Origin: Psychrobacter sp. P11G3
GTDB lineage: Bacteria; Pseudomonadota; Gammaproteobacteria; Pseudomonadales; Moraxellaceae
Direction: 5' to 3'
DNA length: 64,000 nt
Assembly: GCF_001435845.1 (NCBI RefSeq)
Contig: NZ_CM003596.1
Location: 2,899,298-2,963,297 of the forward strand
Below, in pieces: positions 30,587 through 40,514 of this stretch. Made by a program: the position numbers and the translations under genes. Position 1 is the stretch's first letter, and every line of letters starts with the position of its first letter. The notes under the pieces were generated by a model. It searched no databases. It was not told the origin of the DNA and saw only the letters and a program-made list of their open reading frames with translations.

Positions 30587-30623
30587 TGGCGTTCAATAGT
30601 TAGATAAAATCAGCCATAACTGT

Positions 30624-30653
30624 CGAACCTACAAGCATCGAATCTACAAGCAT
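30624..30653. repeat. Two 15-bp tandem repeats
   Basis: CGAACCTACAAGCAT (30624) and CGAATCTACAAGCAT (30639) differ at one base. They sit in the spacer between tig and the last urease-locus gene. Confidence 0.7.
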
Positions 30654-30677
30654 CGTACTCGTACTATAAAGCGCGTT

Positions 30678-31430
30678 TTACACCAAAACAGGTGCAAATA
30701 CGGCACTTAATCCTAGCAGTACTAGTCCGCGCTGTAACCACAAGCTATCGCTAAAGCGTTGCTGCAACTGCTGACTAACCAGCGTACCAACTGCATATAG
30801 CGCTAGCATCGTGACCATCATCCCTGCATAAAATCCTAGCTGACCGCTCACACCAACATTCGCTGGTACTTCCATCGCGTGTGCCATACCATGAAAGATC
30901 GCCAGACCACCAAAGCCAAACAATGACAACTGCTGAATGCTTGGCGTGCGTGCTGTATGGGTCTGTGCAGAGAATGCTTCTTGTCTGCTTTTTTGGCTCA
31001 TCAAAACCATAGCCAATACGACCACCGACAGTGATATCGCCACTTCAATTAGCCCAGATGATGCAGCAAATGCCATACCGCCAATCAGTACGCCAGCCGT
31101 GCCCAATATTGCACCTAATGACAACCCTGCCGTCAACGACATCATGCCTAAGCGCTGCTTTTGTAGACCATAAAACAACATGCCCATACCTACTGCCAAA
31201 AACAAATGATCAAGGCCAGTCACTGGATGCATCAGTCCTGCTTGCAACGTACCTAAAAATGATGGCGCTTGCGCGGTAGTCGAGTGAATATGCCCTGAAT
31301 GCGCCTGCGCCAATGACGATAGCATTAGTGAGGTCATCATCACAGCCGAACCAGATACGATATGACGAGCTGAGAGCACTTGTGAAAAGCGAGAATTGTC
31401 GGTGTGAAAATCTTTTGTACACTGTGCCAT
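30678..31430 (-). CDS. ureJ: HupE/UreJ nickel permease-like protein
   Basis: A 250-residue membrane protein. A Sec-type signal region ends near SLAQAHSGHIH, and about six hydrophobic helices follow. The family motif HPVTGLDHLFLAVGMG lies in the first helix region, and FHGMAHAMEVP is a second His-rich helix motif. HupE/UreJ proteins are thought to take up nickel for hydrogenase or urease. It is the last gene of the urease transcript, 50 bp after ureG, which supports the nickel role. Confidence 0.9.
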   Translation of the reverse strand: MAQCTKDFHTDNSRFSQVLSARHIVSGSAVMMTSLMLSSLAQAHSGHIHSTTAQAPSFLGTLQAGLMHPVTGLDHLFLAVGMGMLFYGLQKQRLGMMSLTAGLSLGAILGTAGVLIGGMAFAASSGLIEVAISLSVVVLAMVLMSQKSRQEAFSAQTHTARTPSIQQLSLFGFGGLAIFHGMAHAMEVPANVGVSGQLGFYAGMMVTMLALYAVGTLVSQQLQQRFSDSLWLQRGLVLLGLSAVFAPVLV

Positions 31431-31480
31431 GCGTTTTTTCCTTATTCTTTATATTTTAATGGTAAAAGCTCAGCTGTTCT

Positions 31481-32170
31481 TTAGGCAAGCATGCCATGTT
31501 CTTTAATAAAGGCGATAATCTCGTCTAGCCCATCGCCTGTTTTCATGTTGCTAAAGACAAAAGGTTTGTCGCCACGCATTTTTTTGGCATCGCGTTCCAT
31601 CACTTCCAGCGAAGCACCAACCATTGGGGCAAGGTCAGTCTTGTTGATAATCAATAAATCAGACTTGGTAATGCCGGGACCTCCTTTACGAGGTATCTTA
31701 TCGCCTGCAGAGACATCAATGACGTACAAGGTCAAATCAGACAGCTCTGGGCTAAATGTCGCAGCTAGATTGTCGCCACCTGACTCAATGATAATCAACT
31801 CCAACTCTTCAAAAGTCGCCTGTAGCTCAGCAATCGCAGTCAGATTAATAGAAGCATCTTCGCGAATAGCCGTATGCGGACAGCCGCCCGTCTCTACACC
31901 GCGGATACGCTCAGCGGGCATGGCATCATTGCGGGTCAAAAACTCTGAATCTTCTTTGGTATAGATGTCATTGGTCACGACTGCCATATTGACCGTATCG
32001 CGCAGGTTTTGGCATAGCCTTAAAGTCAAAGCAGTTTTACCACTACCAACTGGACCACCAATACCAAGGCGTAAGCACGATAAGGCAGAAGATGGTTTCT
32101 GGCTATCACTATCAGTTTGTACGTCTGATGCAGCGTTAGAGTTTTGTGGTTTGAGCGGAGTTAGAGACAT
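31481..32170 (-). CDS. ureG: Urease accessory GTPase
   Basis: A 229-residue SIMIBI-class GTPase. The P-loop is GGPVGSGKT after a 30-residue Ser/Asn-rich extension. Next come [15 protein letters not shown], the metal-site [13 protein letters not shown] (Cys-Pro-His), the ESGGDNL switch and the guanine-specificity NKTD. It uses GTP hydrolysis to drive nickel insertion into urease together with UreD, UreE and UreF. The gene is 57 bp downstream of ureF. Confidence 0.97.
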   Translation of the reverse strand: MSLTPLKPQNSNAASDVQTDSDSQKPSSALSCLRLGIGGPVGSGKTALTLRLCQNLRDTVNMAVVTNDIYTKEDSEFLTRNDAMPAERIRGVETGGCPHTAIREDASINLTAIAELQATFEELELIIIESGGDNLAATFSPELSDLTLYVIDVSAGDKIPRKGGPGITKSDLLIINKTDLAPMVGASLEVMERDAKKMRGDKPFVFSNMKTGDGLDEIIAFIKEHGMLA

Positions 32171-32227
32171 ATTAATTTCCTAAAACAGTTTGTATATTAA
32201 TAAGTATAAATGGAAATAAAGATAAAA

Positions 32228-33022
32228 TTATGAGCGGAACAACCGACTGTATTGCTCCTCGTGCATGCTCGAAAGAATAGCCAAATTGGGCAAGTTATTA
32301 GAGATATTAAGTGATTCATAGAGGTCTTGGCATAGCTGCTGACAGTCAGACTCTTCAATTTTATCTAAGGTATCCATAGTATTTATCGATGTGATTAAAG
32401 CATCGAAAGCCTGTTGCACATCATCGCTTAGAGCTTCGACCTGAGCACCCAGATCGCTTTGCAATTGCCACAGAATACGCTGACCTGCCATTTGTCCTAG
32501 CGGCACTGTCTTGACAGCGGCGAGCACCATATTCTCTAATTGCGCAAATCCATAAGTAGTCATAGACTGCGCTAGTGGCAGTTGCCAATGCTGAGCAACA
32601 TGAGCAAAAAGCGGCAAAAAGCCATCGTCAGGTATTTCGGCCGGTATGCCAAGACTCAGGACTTCGTTGAGCCAAGACACCATTGCCTGTGCCAATTGCT
32701 GCGACTCCAGTACAAACTCTTTACTCTCGAGACCAGCGTGATAATCGTGTGCTAGATTTGCCGCTAGCGCTTCATGACCTTGGCTGAGCGCGCACATTAT
32801 CAGCCCTAATACAGGCAGCTCATAGCCAATCACCGCAAGCGCTAGATAGTCCTGCATAAATGTAAGCGTACTGGCTTCATCAGAGACAACCCCTGACTCA
32901 ATCGCTGACTCCACACCTTGCGAATAGGTATAGCTACCAATCGGCAAATTGCTCGATGCCAGCATCAGTAGCTGTCCAAGTTGGGCAGACTGAGTAGGCT
33001 GAGCACTGGTATTAACCATCAT
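32228..33022 (-). CDS. ureF: Urease accessory protein UreF
   Basis: A 264-residue helical protein. SSNLPIGSYTYSQGVESAIESG near the N-terminus is the UreF signature (given here in two parts: LPIGSYTYSQ and VESAIESG), and MTTYGFAQL is in the later part. It serves as a gate or effector for UreG on the UreD-apo-urease complex. Its first 11 nt overlap the end of ureE, so translation is probably coupled. Confidence 0.95.
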   Translation of the reverse strand: MMVNTSAQPTQSAQLGQLLMLASSNLPIGSYTYSQGVESAIESGVVSDEASTLTFMQDYLALAVIGYELPVLGLIMCALSQGHEALAANLAHDYHAGLESKEFVLESQQLAQAMVSWLNEVLSLGIPAEIPDDGFLPLFAHVAQHWQLPLAQSMTTYGFAQLENMVLAAVKTVPLGQMAGQRILWQLQSDLGAQVEALSDDVQQAFDALITSINTMDTLDKIEESDCQQLCQDLYESLNISNNLPNLAILSSMHEEQYSRLFRS

Positions 33023-33644
33023 TTGAACGACCTACAGGCGCATCATGATGGCTATGACTATGTTGATGTCCGTGGCTGTGGCTTTCATCATGGCTATGAC
33101 TTTCCTGATGACTATGCGAATGTGCATGTGCATGTGAGTGAGAGTGGCCATGCGCATGCCCTTGGCCCGTTTGATAAGCGCCTGTCTCAGGCTCAAATGG
33201 CACTGACGTAGACTCGATATGTAGACCGAGATTTTCTAACATTTGTGCCAGCACATGATCGTTTTCAAAGTACAACGCATAGCCTGCATCACCCTGATTA
33301 AAACTGTGATCAAACATCAATGGCACATGACGATTGCCCAAATGATAAGCGCCTTTCATTAGTAGAAAATCATTGTCAGCAGTCACCTTAGTCACGGCTT
33401 GCGGCTTGGCGATGACTTGCATTAACTCCCCTGATTCATTGATAAGGACATCATCACCTTTTAATCCGCCTGTACGAGGTAGATCCACACCGACCGCTTC
33501 GCCTAAGACAGTAATGGCTCTAAAGCGAGAATGCTGACGAGTATCAAAATCCAATAGCAGGTAATCGTCGGCTTGATACTGTTCTGCCAATTGTGCTTTT
33601 TGGGTATCGCTAAGCGTACTTAAACGGGTATTAAATATTTTCAT
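33012..33644 (-). CDS. ureE: Nickel metallochaperone with His-rich tail
   Basis: A 210-residue UreE. The N-terminal domain (RFRAITVLGEAVGVDLPRTG, given as two blocks) and the C-terminal nickel domain (LGNRHVPLMF) are typical. The last 48 residues hold 18 His in alternating His-Ser/Ala/Gly order (163-200), a metal-storing tail. An upstream in-frame ATG at 33731 would add 29 residues, but the family start MKIFNTR at 33644 is preferred. It delivers nickel to UreG/urease and overlaps ureF by 11 nt. Confidence 0.95.
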   Translation of the reverse strand: MKIFNTRLSTLSDTQKAQLAEQYQADDYLLLDFDTRQHSRFRAITVLGEAVGVDLPRTGGLKGDDVLINESGELMQVIAKPQAVTKVTADNDFLLMKGAYHLGNRHVPLMFDHSFNQGDAGYALYFENDHVLAQMLENLGLHIESTSVPFEPETGAYQTGQGHAHGHSHSHAHAHSHSHQESHSHDESHSHGHQHSHSHHDAPVGRSNDG

Positions 33645-33810
33645 TATTCTTCTCTGACTGTTGTTGCTCAAACTATTGGTCAATAGTATTGATGGTAAAA
33701 GTGTTGGGAATAAAGATACGATCTCACTCAAGAAACCAACTGACCATTGGTATAAATGGTTTATGGCTCACTGTCTGTCTTAGAGCTCCTATAAACGTGC
33801 ATCATAAGCT

Positions 33811-36000
33811 CTAAAATAAAAAATAACGCTGTGCCATGGGTAGTACATCGGCTGGCTCACAGGTGAGTGTTTTACCATCCGCACGTACTTCATAGGTCTC
33901 AGGATTGATGTCCATATCTGGGCAGTAGCTATTAAAGCGCATATCGCTTTTACGAATTTTACGGATGCCATGTACTGGCTGAATGACTTTGGTCAACCCG
34001 AGCTGTTTATCCACCTGTTTGTCGATCGCCGCTTGCGACATAAAGGTAATGCTAGTTTGAGCAACCGATTTTGGATATGTCGCAAACATAGGACGATAAT
34101 GCACAGGCTGAGGAGTAGGAATAGAGGCATTAATATCGCCCATCGGTACCGCAGCAATGAGTCCACCTTTGATGATGCACTCAGGTTTTACCCCAAAAAA
34201 CTTGGGCGACCATAGCACCATATCTGCCCATTTACCCACTTCGATTGAGCCGACCATATCGCTAATACCGTGAGTAATCGCAGGGTTTATTGTATATTTT
34301 GCGATATAGCGCTTGATACGGAAGTTGTCGTTGTCCGCGCTTTGGTCATAGTCTGTCAAAGTGATGTACTGTTGCTCATCTTCAATGTTCGCCGTTGCAT
34401 CTGGCGCTAGATGGCCACGTTGAACTTTCATTTTGTGCGCGGTTTGCCAAGTACGAATTACTACTTCACCCACTCGCCCCATGGCTTGTGAGTCACTACT
34501 CATCATTGAGATAGCACCCAAATCATGCAAGATATCTTCTGCGGCGATGGTTTCTTGACGAATACGGCTTTCAGCAAAGGCCACATCTTCAGCGATAGCA
34601 GGGCTCAAGTGATGACAGACCATCAGCATATCGAGATGCTCATCAATAGTATTGACGGTATATGGACGCGTTGGGTTTGTTGAAGAAGGCAGCACATGCG
34701 ACTCGCCAATAGCCTTTAGAATATCGGGCGCATGGCCCCCGCCCGCCCCTTCAGTATGGAAAGTATGGATACAGCGGTTTTTAAAAGCAGCGAGCGTACT
34801 TTCGAGATAACCGCTTTCATTTAAAGTATCGGTATGAATGGCCACTTGTACATCATAGTCATCAGCGACACTCAAGCAGTTATCGATGGCTTGCGGGGTT
34901 GTACCCCAATCTTCATGTAGCTTTAGTCCCACGGCACCTGCTTCGATTTGCTCAGCAATGGGTTCTGGTACACTTACATTGCCTTTACCCAATAGCCCAA
35001 TATTCATAGGAATACTATCGGTAGACTTTAGCATCGAGGCAATGTGATACGCCCCCGGTGTACAAGTAGTAGCGAGCGTTCCTTGAGCTGGCCCTGTGCC
35101 GCCGCCTAGCATTGTGGTCACGCCTGACATAAGCGCCGTCTCACACTGCTGAGGCGCGATAAAGTGAATATGACTATCGACGCCACCTGCTGTCAGAATT
35201 TTGCCTTCACCAGAGATTATCTCGGTAGCTCCGCCAATAGGAATATCGATGGCAGGCTGGATATCAGGATTGCCCGCTTTGCCAATGGCACTGATACGAC
35301 CATCTTTGATACCGATATCCGCTTTATAGATGCCTGTATAGTCAACGACTAATGCATTGGTAATAACTGTATCGGCAACTTCCGCGCCTAGCAATTGTCC
35401 TTGTCCCATGCCATCACGAATGACTTTACCACCGCCAAATTTAACTTCTTCACCTTTGATTTCAACAGGCTTGCTACTACTCTCACCACTTTGCGACGTA
35501 TCCGCTTGATCAACAGCAGTATCTTTATGACTGGTTAAATCTGCTTCAACCTGTAGCCAAAGCTCGGTATCGGCAAGACGGACTTTGTCACCTGTGGTAG
35601 GACCAAAATGCTCAGCATAAATGCGACGACTGACTCGTTTTTGCGAAGTAGCGGTTACCTTCTTATCAGTAGTGCTCTCTGATATTTTGTCTGGATGAGC
35701 GGCGCCCATGACGCGCCCAGCAAAACCATATACATCTTGCTTGCCAGCATATGCTACCAATTCGACTTCCCGCGATTGGCCCGGCTCAAAACGTACAGCG
35801 GTGCCAGAGATAATATTGAGACGAAAACCCCGAGTCTGCTCTCTCTCAAAGCTCAAGGCATCATTGACTTCATAAAAGTGATAATGCGAGCCGATTTGGA
35901 TAGGTCTATCACCAGTATTGCTGACACTGATGGTCTGCACCTGTCGCCCTTGGTTTAAGATAATATCGCCATCTTGGATATGGTATTCGCCTGCTTGCAT
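33811..36000 (-). CDS. ureBC: Fused urease beta-alpha subunit (UreBC)
   Basis: A single 729-residue frame. Residues 1-101 are UreB (beta): [33 protein letters not shown] charged linker of about 20 residues follows, then UreC (alpha) from about 123. Nickel and active-site residues by alignment to Klebsiella UreC are His277, His279, Lys360 (carbamylated), His362, His389, His415, Cys462, His463, Arg479 and Asp503, all present. Two extra stretches are seen: about 24 Ser/Thr/Asp-rich residues at 159-182 and about 20 at 533-555. It hydrolyses urea in the cytoplasm. A separate ureB stop codon is absent. Confidence 0.95.
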   Translation of the reverse strand: MQAGEYHIQDGDIILNQGRQVQTISVSNTGDRPIQIGSHYHFYEVNDALSFEREQTRGFRLNIISGTAVRFEPGQSREVELVAYAGKQDVYGFAGRVMGAAHPDKISESTTDKKVTATSQKRVSRRIYAEHFGPTTGDKVRLADTELWLQVEADLTSHKDTAVDQADTSQSGESSSKPVEIKGEEVKFGGGKVIRDGMGQGQLLGAEVADTVITNALVVDYTGIYKADIGIKDGRISAIGKAGNPDIQPAIDIPIGGATEIISGEGKILTAGGVDSHIHFIAPQQCETALMSGVTTMLGGGTGPAQGTLATTCTPGAYHIASMLKSTDSIPMNIGLLGKGNVSVPEPIAEQIEAGAVGLKLHEDWGTTPQAIDNCLSVADDYDVQVAIHTDTLNESGYLESTLAAFKNRCIHTFHTEGAGGGHAPDILKAIGESHVLPSSTNPTRPYTVNTIDEHLDMLMVCHHLSPAIAEDVAFAESRIRQETIAAEDILHDLGAISMMSSDSQAMGRVGEVVIRTWQTAHKMKVQRGHLAPDATANIEDEQQYITLTDYDQSADNDNFRIKRYIAKYTINPAITHGISDMVGSIEVGKWADMVLWSPKFFGVKPECIIKGGLIAAVPMGDINASIPTPQPVHYRPMFATYPKSVAQTSITFMSQAAIDKQVDKQLGLTKVIQPVHGIRKIRKSDMRFNSYCPDMDINPETYEVRADGKTLTCEPADVLPMAQRYFLF

Positions 36001-36056
36001 GGTAGCCGCCTTATTTTATAGTGAGCATTTCAGTGCTATAACAATGGTATACAGCG

Positions 36057-36359
36057 TTATACGATGGGATTATGTACCGTGACCAGTTTGGTGCCATCAG
36101 GAAAGGTCGCCTCGATTTGCACTTCATCTACCATCTCTGCGACACCTTCCATGACATCATCAGCAGACAAATACGTAGCACCCTCACTCATCAGCTCAGC
36201 AACTCTTTTGCCATCTCGTGCGCCTTCCATCAGCAGCATACTGATATAAGCGATGGCTTCAGGATAATTGAGCTTAACACCGCGATTTTTGCGACGCTCA
36301 GCCACCATACCAGCCGTAAATAGCATGAGTTTGTCTTTTTCTGTTGGGGTCAGGTGCAT
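36057..36359 (-). CDS. ureA: Urease gamma subunit
   Basis: A 100-residue UreA of normal length. The segments [41 protein letters not shown] and [22 protein letters not shown] C-terminus are diagnostic. It stabilises the urease trimer with UreB/UreC. It precedes the fused ureBC by 56 bp. Confidence 0.97.
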   Translation of the reverse strand: MHLTPTEKDKLMLFTAGMVAERRKNRGVKLNYPEAIAYISMLLMEGARDGKRVAELMSEGATYLSADDVMEGVAEMVDEVQIEATFPDGTKLVTVHNPIV

Positions 36360-36478
36360 GATAATTCCTTGTTGTACTTATCATTATATTTATAGCAGAT
36401 TAGAGGTTTTCAAAGCATTAGATATCGATTAAAAACAGTCGCAATATCATCTTAGTTTCATTATTTAAAGTGGCCGTA

Positions 36479-37504
36479 TTAGGTGTCCCAAATACGTGGA
36501 CGACAAGGCTCAAGTTGCCACCAATGGTCTCGCAAGACTTCTCTCAGCTGATAAAACGCTTCAAAACAACCACGTACATCTGAGCCGATGTAGCGGATAC
36601 TGATCGCTTGGCAATTATGAGTGCAGTAGACAGGCAGTTGTGCTTGAGCAATTACTTGTCGTAATGCTGCTACGGTGTTATCTAGATAGCGGGTCAATGA
36701 TTGCTTGATAGTTGCTTGGGCTGTTTCGGTCGATTGCGTGGTTTGCGATGCGGACAATTCAAGATTATCATGGACGTCGCTTAAGCTTGGAACTGCCCAA
36801 AACGATCCATAAATATGCTGGTTTGCTAATCCTAAATTTGAGGTAAACCAGCGACTTTTTGCTGCCTGCGCCACTCGCTCAGCAACGATAACCTTACCAT
36901 CTCTATAGATGTTCAATCCAGTATGATAACGCCCTTGCAAAAACTGCTCGTCGTAAGCTTGCCGCCCAAATACACTAATCTCCCATGTCAGTAGACTAGA
37001 TGAATCCGTCAAATCGAAGCGACTCACTGCATGCATATTGGCTTCATTATAAATGATACTCTCTTGTGGCAGCCATTCTAAACGGGTATCTGCTGCGAGG
37101 TTGGCCTGTACGTGTTGGCTCGCATAGGCAGCTATCTCGTCTTGACTCATACTTTGGTGAGTATCGTTATCGCCCAACGGAGCTTTATGTTTTTGGCTAA
37201 CACTGTCTTTACCATACCACTTACCCGCCCCTGGTGTGGTGATCACAGCATGGCTGCCACTGTCTAAACGCAACTCTATCGTCAGCGTATCACCGCCTGC
37301 GATACCTGCTGGCGGATATAACATCAATATATGACAAATACCTTGCTGTACACGTGGCTCAGGATATAGGGCACGCTGTACCATAAGCGCGCCCGTGTGC
37401 TTACGATGAGATAGCCGTGTTTTAGCGGTAGAAGCCGCAATTTTGGCAGTATCTGTGCGCTTAACAGTGTCAAAACTCAATGTTAAAGAAGAAGCCCAAC
37501 TCAT
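36479..37504 (-). CDS. ureD: Urease accessory protein UreD
   Basis: A 341-residue UreD/UreH. Motifs are GALMVQRALYPE, CHILMLYPPAGIAGGD, HAVITTPGAGKWY and LEWLPQESIIYNEA, in family order, with AISIRYIG and RIW near the end. It is the scaffold for the UreDFG nickel-insertion complex on apo-urease. It is the first gene of the locus, downstream of a sigma-54-like element. Confidence 0.95.
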   Translation of the reverse strand: MSWASSLTLSFDTVKRTDTAKIAASTAKTRLSHRKHTGALMVQRALYPEPRVQQGICHILMLYPPAGIAGGDTLTIELRLDSGSHAVITTPGAGKWYGKDSVSQKHKAPLGDNDTHQSMSQDEIAAYASQHVQANLAADTRLEWLPQESIIYNEANMHAVSRFDLTDSSSLLTWEISVFGRQAYDEQFLQGRYHTGLNIYRDGKVIVAERVAQAAKSRWFTSNLGLANQHIYGSFWAVPSLSDVHDNLELSASQTTQSTETAQATIKQSLTRYLDNTVAALRQVIAQAQLPVYCTHNCQAISIRYIGSDVRGCFEAFYQLREVLRDHWWQLEPCRPRIWDT

Positions 37505-37591
37505 TTCATATACTCATTTGCTCATTTTTCTCATTAAATACGCTCTAGTAATCTAGTTCCTGACCAAAAAGTCAGCTAATCTCACTGTCTA

Positions 37592-37607
37592 TACAATCAT
37601 TATGCCA
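37592..37607 (-). promoter_or_regulatory. Sigma-54-like promoter of ureD
   Basis: On the minus strand this reads TGGCATAATGATTGTA, matching TGGCAYR-N4-TTGCW except for T in place of C in the -12 GC. It lies about 88 bp before the ureD start. Sigma-54 promoters of urease genes are known in other proteobacteria. Confidence 0.55.
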
Positions 37608-37769
37608 ACTTGTATGTGCATGCTATTGCACAAAGTAAGCTTATACATCCAACATAATGATTTTACTTTGGTTTTGACTGTATATTTTTTCTTACTAACA
37701 CGACAAAACTGGTTTAGCTATTTTTTAATCAGCCTTTTATCACTGGTAATTCATAAATAAGTGATTATT

Positions 37770-37817
37770 TGCACCAAAATATGGCATTTTTCAATAGTAT
37801 GCACCATTTTTTAGCAT
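37770..37817. promoter_or_regulatory. Two NtrC-like half sites upstream of ureD
   Basis: Perfect TGCACCA half sites at 37770-37776 and 37800-37806, 30 bp apart (close to three helical turns); the matching second halves are weaker (ATGGCA, TTTAGCA). They lie about 165-210 bp upstream of the sigma-54-like element, a normal enhancer distance. Control by NtrC is inference. Confidence 0.5.
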
Positions 37818-38161
37818 TCAAACTTGGACTATTAACACACTATTTCAGGCCGCCCTTTGTATTTATAAGGATAATTATGAGTAAATGCGCTCAATGATCG
37901 ATTTGATAATAAACCATTTGCGCAATTGAGTAGTAAGATAGGTAGATTGCAAGGCGGTTAATCAGGTATTCTATGTTAAAAAGTATGGTGAGACACTGCT
38001 CTATGATATCTATAACAGGATAAGCTTCTGTAGAATGCGCCTGATTTGCGGATATTTGGGTCAGTATCTATCTTTTGTATTTCTTTTTAGATATGTAAAA
38101 AGTCCAAACAGATAGGATGCTCACTTTTTCAGCTATTTTATGCACAAACCCGTTTTATAGG

Positions 38162-38188
38162 CTTGAATAGTGAGCGCAGCCCCCTTAT
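38162..38188 (+). promoter_or_regulatory. Sigma-32-like promoter of clpP
   Basis: CTTGAAT (38162-38168) and CCCCTTAT (38181-38188), with 13 bp between CTTGAA and CCCC, fit the heat-shock consensus CTTGAAA / CCCCATNT. It lies 85 bp upstream of clpP, a known heat-shock gene in related bacteria. Confidence 0.6.
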
Positions 38189-38272
38189 AAACAACCCATT
38201 AGTCAAAAACTACTAGACAATAAAATCATTCAATCCATTTTTATTTTATACATTTATCGATAGGACTTTTCT

Positions 38273-38947
38273 ATGACAGATTATGATCGCATCACTGCCA
38301 ACCCGCATTTTGATATGCTGATGAGTGCGCACAAAGAAGTACAGACCACACAAGCGGCTTTAGTACCTATGGTGGTTGAACAGTCCTCACGCGGTGAACG
38401 CTCGTTTGATATTTTTTCACGTCTATTACGTGAGCGCGTTATCTTTTTGACCGGTCAGGTCGAAGACAACATGGCTAACCTTATCGTTGCCCAGTTACTC
38501 TTCTTAGAAGCTGAAAACCCTGACAAAGATATCCATTTGTATATCAATTCACCAGGTGGTTCAGTCAGTGCTGGCTTGGCTATTTTTGATACCATGAACT
38601 TCATCAAACCTGAGGTATCTACTATCTGTATGGGCGGTGCTTATAGCATGGGTTCATTCCTATTGGCTGCTGGTCAAAAAGGCAAGCGCTACTCACTTGC
38701 TAATGCTCGCGTTATGATTCACCAGCCTTCAGGCGGCGCGCAGGGTCAAGCAACCGATATCGAAATTAATGCTCGTGAAATCCTTAAAACTCGTGCACGT
38801 CTAAATAGTATCTTAGCTGAGCGCACTGGTCAGCCAGTAGAGAAAATCGAAAAAGACGTTGAGCGTGATTATTGGTTAGATGCACAAGAAGCCAAAGAGT
38901 ATGGTTTGGTTGACGAAGTATTAGAGCGTCGTCCTGAATCTTTGTAA
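38273..38947 (+). CDS. clpP: ATP-dependent Clp protease proteolytic subunit
   Basis: A 224-residue ClpP with a 30-residue N-terminal pro-region before [17 protein letters not shown]. The catalytic triad is Ser125, His150 and Asp199. The surrounding Ser region is [12 protein letters not shown] instead of the common GQAASMGAFLL; the triad itself is intact. It forms the tetradecameric protease with ClpX, encoded 187 bp downstream on the same strand. Confidence 0.96.
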   Translation: MTDYDRITANPHFDMLMSAHKEVQTTQAALVPMVVEQSSRGERSFDIFSRLLRERVIFLTGQVEDNMANLIVAQLLFLEAENPDKDIHLYINSPGGSVSAGLAIFDTMNFIKPEVSTICMGGAYSMGSFLLAAGQKGKRYSLANARVMIHQPSGGAQGQATDIEINAREILKTRARLNSILAERTGQPVEKIEKDVERDYWLDAQEAKEYGLVDEVLERRPESL

Positions 38948-39134
38948 TCTAAGCATTAACGTGATGCCTCTTCATTGAGAGTGCAATCATAAGACCTTTT
39001 ATAGTTTATTTGCCGTACAGTAAACCGTTATCAATGTCATACCTGACCTATTGGAAGGTATGACCATTGAATGAATACGACAATTGACATACTACAAATA
39101 AACTAACCAGTTTTAAATTTTAGGAGCGCCTTTT

Positions 39135-40409
39135 ATGGCAGAAGATAATACCCCGCAGTGTTCGTTTTGCGGTAAAGCCAAAAGCGATGTACAGCAACTG
39201 ATTGCTGCTGATGATGCCAATATCTGTAATGAATGTATCGAGCTATGTACTGACTTAATCGCAGACAGCGCAGAGCACGGTGATGATGATAGCGAAGTAG
39301 ATACTTCTTGGGTCAATAAAAAATTACCAACGCCAAAAGAGCTGCGTGCCAAGCTTGATGAGTATGTCATCGGTCAGGACGCTGCCAAAAAAGCATTGGC
39401 TGTTGCCGTCTATAACCATTACAAACGTCTAAAAGTTAGCCAGACGCTAGCCAACGACAGCAAGAAAGCCAAAATTGGCGCTGATGATGCAATGGTAGAA
39501 TTGGCTAAGAGTAATATTTTGCTAATCGGTCCTACTGGTTCCGGTAAGACGCTACTTGCGCAAACCTTAGCTCGTCTGCTAGATGTACCTTTTGCGATGG
39601 CTGATGCCACGACCTTAACCGAAGCTGGTTATGTTGGTGAAGACGTTGAAAACATCGTACAAAAGCTACTTCAAGCTTCTGACTATGATGTGGCCAAAGC
39701 TGAGCAAGGTATCATCTATATTGATGAAATCGACAAAATCAGTAAAAAAGGCGACAATCCATCTATCACGCGTGATGTTTCAGGTGAAGGCGTACAGCAA
39801 GCGTTGCTAAAGCTGATCGAAGGCACTGTGGCTGCTATCCCGCCGCACGGTGGTCGTAAGCACCCGCAGCAAGAGCTGATCCAAGTGGATACCAGCAACA
39901 TCCTAATCATCGTTGGCGGTGCATTTGCTGGACTTGATAAAGTCATTCAGCAGCGTACTGAAAAAGGTGGTATTGGCTTTAACGCTGATGTCAGCTCAAA
40001 AGATGACAGCCGTCGCAGCTCAGACTTGCTACAAGAAGTCGAACCAGAAGATTTGATCAAGTTTGGTCTGATTCCTGAGCTGATCGGTCGTTTGCCAGTA
40101 CTTGCGGCACTGCAAGAGCTAGATGAAGCAGCCCTAGTACAAATCCTGACTGAACCTAAGAACGCACTGGTAAAACAGTACAAGTACTTGTTTGACATGG
40201 AAGGTGCTGAAATTAGCTTTACTCAAGAAGCACTAGATGCCATTGCTAAAAAAGCCATGGAGCGCAAGACTGGTGCTCGTGGTCTACGTTCTATCGTAGA
40301 AAACGCCTTGCTTGAGACTATGTATGAATTGCCTTCTATGGAAAATGCTAAAACTGTAATGGTTGATGCGGACGTTATCAATGAAGGTAAAGTACCTAAA
40401 ATTGCTTAA
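39135..40409 (+). CDS. clpX: Clp protease ATPase subunit ClpX
   Basis: A 424-residue AAA+ unfoldase. The N-terminal zinc domain has Cys9, Cys12, Cys31 and Cys34. Walker A is GPTGSGKT, Walker B lies in [10 protein letters not shown], and sensor and arginine-finger regions follow ([10 protein letters not shown]). It recognises and unfolds substrates for ClpP. The gap to clpP and an own spacer suggest possible separate initiation. Confidence 0.97.
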   Translation: MAEDNTPQCSFCGKAKSDVQQLIAADDANICNECIELCTDLIADSAEHGDDDSEVDTSWVNKKLPTPKELRAKLDEYVIGQDAAKKALAVAVYNHYKRLKVSQTLANDSKKAKIGADDAMVELAKSNILLIGPTGSGKTLLAQTLARLLDVPFAMADATTLTEAGYVGEDVENIVQKLLQASDYDVAKAEQGIIYIDEIDKISKKGDNPSITRDVSGEGVQQALLKLIEGTVAAIPPHGGRKHPQQELIQVDTSNILIIVGGAFAGLDKVIQQRTEKGGIGFNADVSSKDDSRRSSDLLQEVEPEDLIKFGLIPELIGRLPVLAALQELDEAALVQILTEPKNALVKQYKYLFDMEGAEISFTQEALDAIAKKAMERKTGARGLRSIVENALLETMYELPSMENAKTVMVDADVINEGKVPKIA

Positions 40410-40426
40410 GTTATAATTGATATAAA

Positions 40427-40490
40427 TAGTCCGTTATCATTAACGGACTACTAAAAAGCGTCTGGCTAAATTAGCTCAGGCGCTTTTTTT
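40427..40490 (+). terminator. Tandem terminator after clpX
   Basis: A perfect stem TAGTCCGTTA / TAACGGACTA (40427-40450, no T-run) is followed by a second hairpin with arms near AAAAGCG and CGCTTTT (40453-40490) and a seven-T tail. Confidence 0.8.
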
Positions 40491-40514
40491 ATACCTATTA
40501 TTTAATCAATTTAT

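Larger units (their letters stand above)
37505..38272. other. Divergent spacer ureD / clpP
   Basis: 768 bp with no gene. It holds the sigma-54-like element and NtrC-like half sites that face ureD and the sigma-32-like promoter that faces clpP, listed separately. A palindrome TGTGCA-N6-TGCACA lies at 37615-37632. Confidence 0.6.

Noticed and set aside
33645..33731. N-terminal extension of UreE from an upstream ATG
   Set aside because: The 29 extra residues are not family sequence and the MKIFNTR start matches UreE proteins.
37615..37632. TGTGCA-N6-TGCACA palindrome as an NtrC site
   Set aside because: Half sites point the wrong way for the TGCACC-N5-GGTGCA consensus; noted only within the spacer entry.
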